Below are positions 10,045 to 19,900 of a DNA stretch of 57,026 bases, one piece after another. Made by a program: the position numbers and the translations under genes. Origin of the DNA: Amanita rubescens (lineage: Eukaryota; Basidiomycota; Agaricomycetes; Agaricales; Amanitaceae); the NCBI GenBank assembly GCA_015039365.1, contig WION01000332.1, positions 1-57,026 of the forward strand, written 5' to 3'. Position 1 is the first letter of the stretch; each line of letters starts with the position of its first letter. The notes beneath the pieces are model-generated. The model searched no databases. It saw nothing but the letters and a program-made list of their open reading frames with translations, and was not told the origin of the DNA.

Positions 10045-11710
10045 TATGTCGCCATCCAGTTCGCTCTGTGGATCAAAAATTGAATTGGAAAGTAATCAAA
10101 CATTCCTGGCACGATATGCGGAGACGCTTTGACGAGCTGGACATTTTCAGGAAGATATATGCGTCCTCAGAAATGAAGCTGTGCACCGCAGGCATCGTCC
10201 GGATAGACTTGGACGAATCTAGGATATTGGGCATGGATGAAACGCCCAGTCAAAAGACTGGGGGGTCCGTAAACCAACGAAGCGTTCTCATCATGATGAA
10301 AACACTCGGAAAGGCACTTGCATCTTGCTCATCGGTGATGAAAATTGTAAAGGCGATGTACGATCTCGTGGAAAGTAAGCTCCTCTCTCTGTATATGACA
10401 CTCGCAAGGCTCACCGTTGTGGTCAGTCGATCGAATGCTTGTTGAAGAGTACCACATTCTCCATGTGATATCAGCTGGTCGAACGTACTGGTCGACGCCA
10501 CCCATGCAGACGAAGACTCGGACAATGACGATGGCCTTTGTGATCGCCCTTTTATCGATGTAGCCCTGGGTGTTGAGTATGCTTCTCTCTGTGTATAAGA
10601 GGATCTCAGGCTCAAATTCAATGCAGGGGAAAAATGAAAGTAGTGACATTCCGCCTTATCGGATTTTGATTGTGCATGCATCCTCGGAAGTGATAAGGAG
10701 CGCGAATCAGGTACTGGGGGTGAAATTGCGGTACATAATGCACACTGCTCCCCGGCTTATCTTTTAAAGGAAACACCTATGTTTACGGCGAGGGTGCTCT
10801 GCTTGTACCCACCTGCGCTCTACACTCTGCATACGCAGTTCAAACAGGCTTGCAAAGGTGTGCTCCCAGAGGGTGTTACAGGCGTAAATCAACGTAAGTA
10901 ACTGCGTTCCTTCGCCTTGTCGACGAGCTTGGAGACAATAGAAATAGAGATGACGCAAGGAAATCAGTGTTCCATGCACCCATGCACGACGCGGAATCGA
11001 TATTCTGGCTTATCGTACTATTTTTTTTTTTCGAGCTTGGTCAAAAGGGTACGATCCCAAACAAGATCCCAAAGGACCTTACCGCCGCCGCCGGCGTAGC
11101 GAAATCTTCAATAGTTTAATGGGAAATAGCATCGGGACACCTGCCGACCCCAGAGGCATCCCCGCCGAGGATATGCTTTCTCCCCAACTTGATAGCTTTG
11201 CCAAAATTTGTTTCGCTTGAGTCAGTACTTTTTACAAGTCTGGCATGACTTGAAGATCGTAGGAGGGCAACATCTCTTCCACGCTCACAATGCCATCCAG
11301 GCCGTTCTCTTGGAAGAAATCAAGAAACTTCAAACCAGTGGCGACGATATTGAGTTAAAACCTACCCCTTAGGCCTGGATAGTGACATTGCTGTAGTACC
11401 TGACTCCTTGTCTTACATCCTTAGAAGGAATGTTCCAGATGATACCGAAGACGATGTACCAGCGAAGAAGCAGAAGGTGTCGCACAAGACTGATAGTACC
11501 GTGGGCAATGTGGACAACAATTTGATCAATAGTGATGATCCTTGGCTGAAGGATTTCATGTCTGTAGGATTTCATGTCTGTTATCAACTGCACCATGACA
11601 GCAAACTGTGGTTCATGGGCGACCGAGATTATGTTGAATATACATTTGTCCATAAAGCGGGGTCTGAGCAGGAACAGAAATTGGTTAACAACATTGTTAA
11701 CTGGGTATAG
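10045..11710 (+). pseudogene. FunK1 kinase copy 2, truncated and broken
   Basis: The copy starts abruptly at the codons for KLNWKVIKHSWHDMRRR, so the first 300 or so residues found in copies 1 and 3 are absent. It then follows copy 3 closely: KLCTAGIVRIDLDESRILGM, a segment up to the splice site near 10375, and the kinase core. Later it degenerates. A long T run near 11018-11032 replaces a shorter one in the other copies, which breaks the frame in the FWLIVLFF region. A base is missing before the PTPLGLDSD-like segment (near 11345-11370), and stops follow. The last 300 bases (11408-11710) still read as the normal C-terminal tail. It is most likely a pseudogene made by partial duplication. Confidence 0.8.
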
Positions 11711-12250
11711 TTGACGTATATGCACCTCATACCTCAGTCTTGTATATCACAGAAACGTTCGTGGGCATTTCAGCATCTGTCTACCTCCTCGAACTCGATG
11801 CAGTCTTCTCCATGACCTTCAACACATCAAAAACCTACCCACCGAGATGACTGAGTTCGGGAGAGCACTAAAAGAGGAGCATTTTTAGCTCCTCACTAAT
11901 TCCAGACGAGGCTGCCTGCCTCGAAATCGGCTGGGAGGATAAAATACGTGCAGCGGACAATCTCAAGTACAATACAAACCACCTACGCACGCTCGTCGAG
12001 CTCTTCCCGGACTTTGACCCGCTTACCCAGGCGAGGGAGATGTGTCCGCATGTCGTTCCTCACTCGTTCATACCCGATGTAGACCCAATATTGAATACGG
12101 GTTTCAGTGTTCAACACATCCGAGTCGGCAACGGATCCTAGTTGATAAATGGCCAGCAAGATATGATGGCGATTTGGATACACTATATCATTTTGGTATG
12201 ATTTTACTCACAGCTGACGGCGCGCTGCGTGCGAATCTACTTGAATAATG
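11711..12250 (+). repeat. Duplicated tail downstream of FunK1 copy 2
   Basis: This segment is collinear with 15699-16265 behind copy 3, at moderate identity by eye with several indels. Shared landmarks are the GAGGAGC...GCTCCTC hairpin (11874-11894), the stretch around GACCCGCTTACCCAGGCGAG (about 12015) and the block ending in TTTACTCACAGCT. Its frames differ between the two copies and hold no recognisable domain, so it is treated as a duplicated non-coding tail or gene relic. It shows that copies 2 and 3 arose as a tandem duplication longer than the kinase gene. Confidence 0.65.
11874..11894 (+). other. Small conserved stem-loop behind FunK1 copy 2
   Basis: GAGGAGC and GCTCCTC form a 7-bp perfect stem with a 7-nt A/T loop. 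The same stem with a slightly different loop is at 15909-15929 behind copy 3. Stem conservation amid diverged flanks may simply reflect recent duplication. It could be an RNA 3'-end structure. Confidence 0.4.
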
Positions 12251-13056
12251 TACATGGATTAAAGGTTTTGCATGCCAGCGGTGCGCCCACTACAGGGGAG
12301 CCAGGCAGCACGTCTATTCCCTTGAGTCTGCACGTCCCTCGTTGCGACTACGCACGATTTCGGCTGTTTTGATTTGCACAAACGAACCCGCTGTACCAAC
12401 AGTCCTAACAAGCTTCACAAACAATCTAAGCATCATTGTAAGGTAAGAAGCAACAGACTGCCCATCGTTTGGGCACTTCCACTGTTCACATGGCGGAAAT
12501 GGGCATAGTCATAGTTATGGAGCAGAGTAATTAGTCCCAGCATTCTGGGGTGCCAGTACGTCCCCGTCTATACTCACAAAATGAAACACGAGATAAGCTG
12601 ATTGGGGAAACCAGACCACGTTCGTGCCAGGCAAGCTCTGTACCAATGGCGAGTGCAAAAGGACTGGCGGGTTATACACGCACTCGGCGGCACCGTTATT
12701 AGCAGACGCGACATTGCATTTGCTAGCATACGGGTCATTTTCAATGGCATGTAACTTCAGCGACGGGAAACCATCACAGGCACGAATATAAGGTAATCGC
12801 CAAGACATCAATAAGATGTACATAGTCCTGGTCATGACTAACCGATACGGAAGTCCAAAGGATTCATGGGATGAATCAAGAGCGTCTTCGATTGGTGCTC
12901 AATGCTCACTAGGAGATAAATAGCACACACTTTGATTCACATCACCACTACTTGCGAATATGGTGGAACAGGTGACATGCTCCGCGATATATTTAATATT
13001 GAGCCGATAGAGATAATCATTTGGGTCGCCCCCTTCCATCTATCTCCTCATCAACA
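12251..13056. other. Unassigned interval before FunK1 copy 3
   Basis: A minus-strand frame at 12835-12515 (106 codons) includes PLVQSLPGTNVVWFPQS but lacks any domain that I recognise, and no splice partners were found. It may be a relic. From 12897 to the kinase start the sequence is the inverted counterpart of 9315-9480, the likely kinase promoter. Nothing else is supported. Confidence 0.4.
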
Positions 13057-15698
13057 ATGGTGTCTGGCATCTTGACCGGATACTTAGCAATCCCCGATGA
13101 CTTGCCAGGGAGAAACAACAGTCGCAGAGCCACTCTAGTCCGCTGGGACGACCCTTTTAGCCAATTTATTGAACAGCAGCTATTCAAGCGAAAATTCTGT
13201 ATCAGAACGGGCGCGAGGAATTGCATAGCGGCGAGGAAACCTATTCTCCCCGAATCACCCCCGAGGTCGAATATACAGGCATCACCCACCGTGTTCGCAT
13301 GGGAAGAAGTCCTCAAGTCCACGGAGAACAAGACTTCTATGTATAAACCACTCTGCAAGTTTCTGACGTTGCTAGCAGAAAAAAGGTTCTTGTTTATTCC
13401 CTGGGATACTAGTAGCACAATACTAGGCGAAATATCCGAGGAGAGAAAACTATATCACCAGGACTTCGTCGTCGTCAATGCACAATCTGGAGAAATAGAT
13501 CGTTTCCTTAACAGTGAACTGGTCTTGTCTCAGCTTCCCGCCCAATTCAGCTACCAGGATGAGAACGGTGAACCCGGAACGAAGATCTGCTACTCTGATA
13601 TTCAAATGGTTGGCGAAGTCAAAGCCTGCGATGCACCCGAATCTCCTCCTATTTTACTCAATCATGCAATACATCTGTTAAAATACCTGTCTACCATGTC
13701 GCGCTTCCAACCGCAGCACGCCTGCAACATTGGCATCCTCGCCTATCTTGACGGTTTCTTTATCGTTGACTACTATCCAGATCAAGCCTTTTTTTCGGAT
13801 CTGTTCAAGTGGGAAGATAAGGACACAGCATGGAATGCCTTGCGGGATGTCACCACTCAGGTGCCGAGGAGCCGTTTCATGACAAAACAGTTTGCGTCGC
13901 TCGAGTCTACCGATCGTCACGGTCAGGCACGATTACAGTTTAATCTTTTGGGGAACTTCGGTGGTTTAGATGCGGAAACTTATCAGCTGTTTGACCTTCA
14001 TCGAGGACACGGTTGACACCGCAACACTTATGTCGCCATCGCAGTTCGCTCTGTGGATCAAAAATTGAATTGGAATGTAATCAAACATTCCTGGCACGAT
14101 ATGCGGAGACGCTTTGACGAGCTGGACATTTTCAGGAAGATATATGCGTCCTCAGAAAGGAAGCTGTGCACCGCAGGCATCGTCCGGATAGACTTGGACG
14201 AATCTAGGATATTGGATATGGATGAAACGCCCGGTCAAAAGACTGGAGAGTCCGTAAACCGACAAAGCATTCTTATCGTGATGAAAACGCTCGGAAAGGC
14301 ACTTTCATCTTGTTCATCGGTGATGAAATTTTTAAAGGCGATGTACGATCTCGTGGGAAGTAAGCCCGGCCCCTTCTCTTTGTATAAGACTTATGCAAGG
14401 CTCACCGTTGTGGTCACTGGTCAGTCAATCGGATGCTTGTCGAAGAGCACCAAATTCTCCATCGTGATATCAGCTGGACGAACATACTGATCGACGCCAT
14501 CCATGCAGACGAAGACTCCGACAATGACGATGATCTTTGTAATCGCCCTTTTATCGATGTGGTCCTGGGTGTTGAGTATGCTTCTCTCTCTGTATAAGAG
14601 GATCTCCGAGTCAGGCTCAAATTCAATGCAGGGGAAAAATGGAAGTACATGCCACGTTGTCGGATTTTGATTGTGCATCCATCCTCGGAAGTGATAAGGA
14701 GCGCGAATCAGGTACTGGAGGTGAAATTGCGGTACATAATGCACTGCTCCCCTGCATATAGGCTTACCATGTCCAAGGGAACACCCATATTTATGGCGAA
14801 GCCGCTCTGCTTGAAACCAGCCCGGGTGCTCCGAACTCTGGGTACGCATTTCAAAGAAGCTTGCAAGGGTGTGTTCCCAGAGGGAGTTACGGGTGTAAAT
14901 CAACGTCAGGATGAAGTAACTGCCTTCCTTCGCGTTGTCGACGAGCTTGGAGACAAAAGTGATGGTGCACGGGAATCAGTGGTTCACGCACCAGTGCACG
15001 ACGCGGAATCAATATTCTGGCTCATCGTGTTATTTTTTCTTCGAGCTTGGCCAAAGGGGTATGATCCCAAACAAGATCCCGGTGGATCTTACCGCCGCAG
15101 CCAGCGTAACGAAATCTTTGGGAGGTTAATGAAAAATACAATTGGGACAGGTTTGGACACCAGAAGCATCCCCGATGAGGATATGCTTCCTCCTCAACTT
15201 GTTAGCTTCGCCGAAATGTTGTCTTGCTTGGAGTTGTACTTTTTACAAGTCTGGCATGACTTGAAGATCATTGGAGGTCAACATCGCTTCCACGCTCACA
15301 ATGCCATTCAGGCCGTCCTCTTGAAGGAAATCAAGAATCTTCAAACCAGCGGCAACGATATCGAGTTAAATCCCACCCCCTTAGGCCTGGACAGTGACGC
15401 TGTTGTAGTACCCGACTCCTCGTCTTACATCCTCAAAATAAATGCTCCAGATGGTACCGAAGACAATGTACCAGTGAAGAAGCGGAAGGTGTTGCACAAG
15501 ACTGATAGTACCAATGCGGACCATAACTCGACGAGTAGTGATGATTCTAGGCTGGATTATTTCATGTCTGCTATCAACTGCAACCATGACAGCAAACTGT
15601 GGTTTATGGGTGACCGAGATCATGTTGAATATGCATTTGTCCAGAAAGCGGGGCCTGAGCGGGAACAGAAATTGGTTAACAACGTTGTTAACTGGTAG
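13057..15698 (+). pseudogene. FunK1 kinase copy 3, near full length with an in-frame TGA
   Basis: This copy is collinear with copy 1 from MVSGILTGYLAIPDD to the C-terminal tail, ending at TAG 15696-15698. The N-terminal domain reads openly to 14013. At 14014-14016 a TGA stands where copy 1 has TGG (W in GLGWQRNAY). The same frame then continues normally for about 110 codons. A second lesion lies just after the first intron: an extra T near 14420 (CTGG-T-CAGTC), compared with copies 1 and 2, puts the HRDISWTNIL catalytic loop in another frame. The remaining exons are good: LIVHPSS precedes the activation segment, KGTPIFMAKPLC and FWLIVLFFLRAWPKG are kept, and the tail is WFMGDRDHVEYAF. It is probably a young pseudogene; a corrected error or stop readthrough is less likely. 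Confidence 0.75.
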
Positions 15699-16289
15699 CC
15701 TAATGGTATAGTAGACGTATATCACCTCAGTCTTGTATCGGACTGAGGCAACGATTCAAACAACTTGTATTTATATAAACGTACAACGTTAGGCATTTCA
15801 GCTTATAACCAAATCCCAAATTTGTATGAAAGCGAACTCTACCTTCTCGAACATGGCCTTCAAATGAACACCCTTACTGAGATGACCGAGTTTGGAACAG
15901 CACCAAAAGAGGAGCATCTTTAGCTCCTCACTAGTAATAGTAAGATTGCGGAGGGAGCTGCCTGCCTCGAACAGGATAAAATACTGCAGCGTGACAGGCA
16001 GCGGACAATCTCAAGTACAATATAAACCACCGACGTACGCCCATCGAGCTCTTTCCGATCTTTGACCCGCTTACCCAGGCGAGGAAGATGTGTCTGCATG
16101 TCGTTCCCCGCTCGTTCATTCCCGTGAACACCCGGCGACAGGAGGTAGACCCAATACGGGTTTCACTGCTCAACACATCGGCAACGGATCCTAGTCCTGC
16201 AAATAAGAAATGGTCAGCAAGATATGATGATGATTTGGATACATTATATCATTTTACTCACAGCTAACGGGCCCCGCGACAGGAGAGCT
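15699..16289 (+). repeat. Duplicated tail downstream of FunK1 copy 3
   Basis: Counterpart of 11711-12250. It carries the same hairpin (15909-15929), the GACCCGCTTACCCAGGCGAG landmark near 16065 and the TTTACTCACAGCTAACGG end. Compared with the other copy there are insertions and deletions of 5-20 nt. No coding potential is shared between the copies. Confidence 0.6.
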
Positions 16290-16430
16290 GCATCGCCCTC
16301 CGAATCTCTCAAGCTTATGAATAATGGCGATGATGTTCGCAAGATGTGTACATTGAACCTGACTGTGCGATGACGCGACTTGCGAGAATGATAAGGGATC
16401 GCATGCGACAATCAGGCATACTGTCCATGG
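16290..16430 (-). pseudogene. Relic similar to the membrane-protein gene at 32313-33641
   Basis: About 75 bases near 16345-16420 resemble 32725-32805. Shared landmarks are TGTACA-TGAACC-GACT, TGCGAT-AC-CG and GCATGCGAC, at roughly 75% identity by eye. On the minus strand both encode a stretch like RVIAESGSLYT, the penultimate membrane segment of that family. No longer frame exists here, so it is a decayed paralogue fragment in the gap between the kinase block and the CDF gene. Confidence 0.5.
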
Positions 16431-16664
16431 AGCAACCGTGTGATCTCCGATAGTGAATGCACGCCGGGACTCAAGTACTCATGCATCATGGCACATAGCA
16501 ACCTCTCATGCAATCCGCTATGTCAGTGTCTACAATATTAATGAAGCGAGCATTCTGCTCGTATGATGTTGGCATTGGAGGACGCGTTACTGAATATTGT
16601 GTACATGCTCTGCCTTGAAGCTACGAGCCGTGATATGTTAAAAGATATCTATGAGAAACAATTA

Positions 16665-18238
16665 TTACAAGTCTTGGGATTTGAACTTGACCTGGACGTC
16701 CGATATTTCTTTCCTCGCGTCCTTTAATGTTTGTACAATCTTCTTTTCTAGCTGAGATGATTGTTCTACAGTAACTGCCCCAGGAACCTTGACAGTAAGG
16801 CCAACGAACATCTGTGCGCCAGCTCTGCGTGCGCGGACGTTCTCAATAGATAAAAGTTCAGGTATACTGTCTGTTGATGATGATGTCGCGAGGAGAGGTA
16901 ATAAAGATTTCTCTAGTGACTTCCTGACTGTTAGCGGTACGCTTGCGTCCGTCAAATCTGCCCATGCCTCAAGCAGTAGGCTAACGCCTTGTCGAAAAAT
17001 GACATATGATACAAGTAGACCTAACAAAGATAATGTAGCCTTCTCTCAGGAGTAAATTGTATGGTACCTACCACCGATAGGGTCCAATGGAATTTTTGGA
17101 AATGCCCATGTACCAATGATGGCAACGAAAGCGACCAGGCTCGAATACGCGTCACTTCTATGATGCAACGCGTTCGCGTGCAGAACTGGACTTCTCTCGT
17201 CATCAGCGACTTTCTTCGTTATTCGGTAGAGCCATTCTTTCACAATGACGCTAACACCAGCAAACCAGGCAGCGTTGGGATCTAATGTATGGATATGCAC
17301 ATGGGAATGGCCGAGGACAGGGATGTGGAGAGTGATGGAAGTGATCGCGTGCAAGACCTGTTGAATTACGCCAGGAGGTAAAGTTGACGCGGCATCGTTA
17401 AGAGCCGCCGTAAGCAAAATGCTAGAATGAAAACCGATGCCTAAAGCACCGCCGATGAGCAGTAGCGACACCGCCTGTCGTTCCAAGAGTTTCGAATTTT
17501 CCAAATCCGTAAGGGTATTCCTCGGTAGCGTGGCCGCGGGAAAGACGCCAACAGAACAGCGTGACAAAGTCGCCCAGCAAGTCTAAGGCATCCGAGCCGT
17601 AAGATACGGATTTCTGCTATGTATGTATGCGTAGGCACGAACCACTTAGCGAATGTGCCGCGTCTGCTAAAAGTGACGCCGAGTGCATGTATACCCCCGC
17701 CAGCCCTTTTGCACTCGTCAACACTACGTTGGAATAGAGACCAACGAGCGTGATCTGGCTTCCCCTATCGGCTTCGCATTGTTAATCTCATGGGTTATTT
17801 TGTGAGCGTAAAGAGAGACGTACTGGCGCCCCGGAACGCTGCCACTAATTCCTCTGCTCCATGGCTATGACTATGCCCGTTTCCATCATGTGAATGGGAG
17901 TGTCCAAACGAATGGGCGGTGTGTTGTTTCTCATCTTCGTGGCTTACGTCGTCGTGGTCGTGCTTGGATTGTTTGTGAAGCTTGTTGGGACTGTTGGCAG
18001 AATGGGTTCGTTTGTGCATATCAAAATAGCCGAAATGTGTGAATCGTGCGGCCTTAGTCGTAACGAGGTGCGGATGCAAGGGATGCCGTATGGGACCTGA
18101 CACGTTAGAGCTTCTCCTATTCAGAATTAGACGGCCTCGGCCCTGCCATGACAGATTATGACGAGGGTTTGCTAGTGGAAGGAAAATGAAGTTGCAGCAT
18201 TGCCGTCGAATGTCCGGCTGAAGCCAGAGGCGGGACAT
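16665..18238 (-). CDS. Mitochondrial-type cation diffusion facilitator (MMT1/2-like), one +1 frame break
   Basis: A CDF-family metal transporter, most like the yeast mitochondrial MMT1/MMT2 proteins linked to iron export. Exons on the minus strand are 18238-17824, 17771-17643, 17582-17072 and 17020-16665, with introns of 52, 60 and 51 nt. The N-terminus is basic and Arg-rich with an Arg/Ser-containing presequence-like stretch, then a His-rich run (HSHSHDGNGHSHSHG). The core has GSQITLVGLYSN, YMHSASLLADAAHSLSD (first metal-site motif), GDFVTLFCWRL, GFGKFETLGTT and ALHHRSDAYSSL (second metal site). The C-terminal cytosolic domain ends KFKSQDL. Exon 3 needs one base removed at 17475 to join ETLGTT to AVSLLLIGGALG; the total is then 470 codons (469 aa). 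Its 3' end was the source of the scraps at 6088-6606. Confidence 0.85.
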
Positions 18239-18383
18239 GGTCACAGCTAGCCTAGTCACTGGTGGCAATATATATGTTTCAAGTATGCTATGCGGTACAG
18301 CGGTAGTCCGTGTGAGGACGCACCCGGTACTCGCTCGAGCCTCGTGTTAAGCGGGTACGTACTACAATTACAACATATTTGTA

Positions 18384-19808
18384 TCAATAGATATTCTCTA
18401 AAAGCTTTACAACTCTTTCCAACAGTGCATCATCCGTCGGACCCAGCGCTCTAGAAGCAATGTCTGGTATATCGGTTCGAGGGACGGCGTGTTCCGACAA
18501 GGTTGACTTGAGACCTAAATCTTTCACCAGTCTATATAGTTGTGAATTAGTTTTTCTTGCTGCAGGATATATGTACGCACCCATCAATCAAAGCCGCTAG
18601 CTTATGTACATCACCTTCCACGGTACCCGTGGATGAGGTACGAAGGTAAAATAGAACTTGAGCGAGATGTTCCTTGTCTTCCTGCGATGCCACATCCGCT
18701 TTAAGGTCGACAACAGGTGCAAGCGTCAGACACTATGTGGTGTACTGTTCAGATTCAATAGTGGAGGAGCACTGGGCACTAACAGACGTCACCCCGTGAG
18801 GAATACCATATCTTGCCCCCAGTTTATGGCCTAGAGAGTGGGAGAGGCCCAAAGAAGTGTATTTATCTCGTTTAGCTGGCCACAAGCTCATCCATGCAGC
18901 CAACTGCAATTTCTGCCTAACCTCTACATCCTGAGGGTTGGCTTTGGATATGGGGAGATACTTGAATAGGTCTGATAGTGCAGCGTAGCAGAGCGCCTTC
19001 AATGGCTCGGCCATCAACGGTTTATATAAGTTCTCTAATTTCGCTCGGCGCCTGAACAGCATATAGGAAATCAGTCCACGAACCTACAGCATGATCGACT
19101 GCTCGAATGCCGGTGGACAGCCTAGAAGGATTCAATATATGCAAGGTATAAATGAGAAGCTATCATACCAGAGCCGTTGCGGTGTGGCAAGGGTGAGCTC
19201 GGCGTCAAGAATGATGCCGGCTGGTGCCAGTTCTTGGGAATTGACTGAAGCTTTGTTTCCCTGTTCGTCCGTATACCCTGCTCCGACCTAGTGACGTCAG
19301 ATGTAGTAACCCATATCTTGGATGGAAATACGTGCCGTGTATTCTGCGGCGCTTAATGTAGTAGGGATGGCGATTTGGAACAGAGTGGGTCCTCCCGTCT
19401 CCTTCTGGAGCATGTAAAGGATTGCCTTGGATGCGTCAATGGGCGATCCTCCTCCTACAGAAACTATCACATCGCAATTATTTTCTCTGAACGCCTTTAC
19501 CCCGTTCTTGATACCGGCTATGGGGGCATGTTGTCCGATCTCGTAGAATGTTGCACCGTATGCATTGGACTCCTTGAGAATAGCTTCGATTTTCCGAACA
19601 ACATCAGTCTAGGCTTTTCATTGAGACATTGACCACGCATAGGCTCGCGGAATATCACCTTTTCGTGCAAGGTCTTACCAGTGACAACGAGGGCTCTGGA
19701 GGCTTTCAAGGCATCAAGCAGCTTAGGTAGGGCGGATTTGACAGAACCAGGACCATAGTAGACGTATTTGAGAGTGTCAGTCCATGCGTAATACGGTGTT
19801 TCTGACAT
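18384..19808 (-). CDS. Iron-containing alcohol dehydrogenase / maleylacetate-reductase-like
   Basis: An NAD(P)-dependent Fe-ADH superfamily enzyme. The N-terminus and the TTLSAAEYT segment resemble maleylacetate reductases, which turn maleylacetate into 3-oxoadipate in aromatic catabolism. Seven exons (19808-19659, 19608-19336, 19287-19169, 19121-19084, 19034-18784, 18732-18581, 18531-18384) sum to 377 codons (376 aa) with no frame break. The second intron (19335-19288) must use a GC donor, because the only nearby GT leaves the wrong phase. Motifs are VSVGGGSPIDASKAI (nucleotide binding), GIRAVDHAV and LGLSHSLGHKLGARYGIPHG (metal-ligand His region). It is divergent to the flavin-reductase-like gene, with 92 bp between start codons. 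Exact substrate is inferred from similarity only. Confidence 0.88.
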
Positions 19809-19900
19809 CGCTGCGAAGATAAAGATCTAGAGATAATAGCGGAAGACGGCTGCGGAGTTAGTGTGTTACCATGGTCCGTGAATAACTTGACATTTCGCCA
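19809..19900. promoter_or_regulatory. Shared divergent promoter, 92 bp
   Basis: The start codons of the Fe-ADH-like gene (minus) and the flavin-reductase-like gene (plus) are only 92 bp apart, so one short region must serve both. That arrangement suggests joint expression. No specific factor site can be named from the sequence. Confidence 0.55.

Noticed and set aside
12515..12835. Minus-strand gene of 106 codons upstream of kinase copy 3
   Set aside because: No domain was recognised; it is kept only as a note in the interval entry, as a possible relic.
6088..16290. Transposon-driven origin of the kinase block
   Set aside because: No transposase, integrase, reverse transcriptase, LTR or terminal repeat was recognised at the borders; segmental duplication with template switching fits better.
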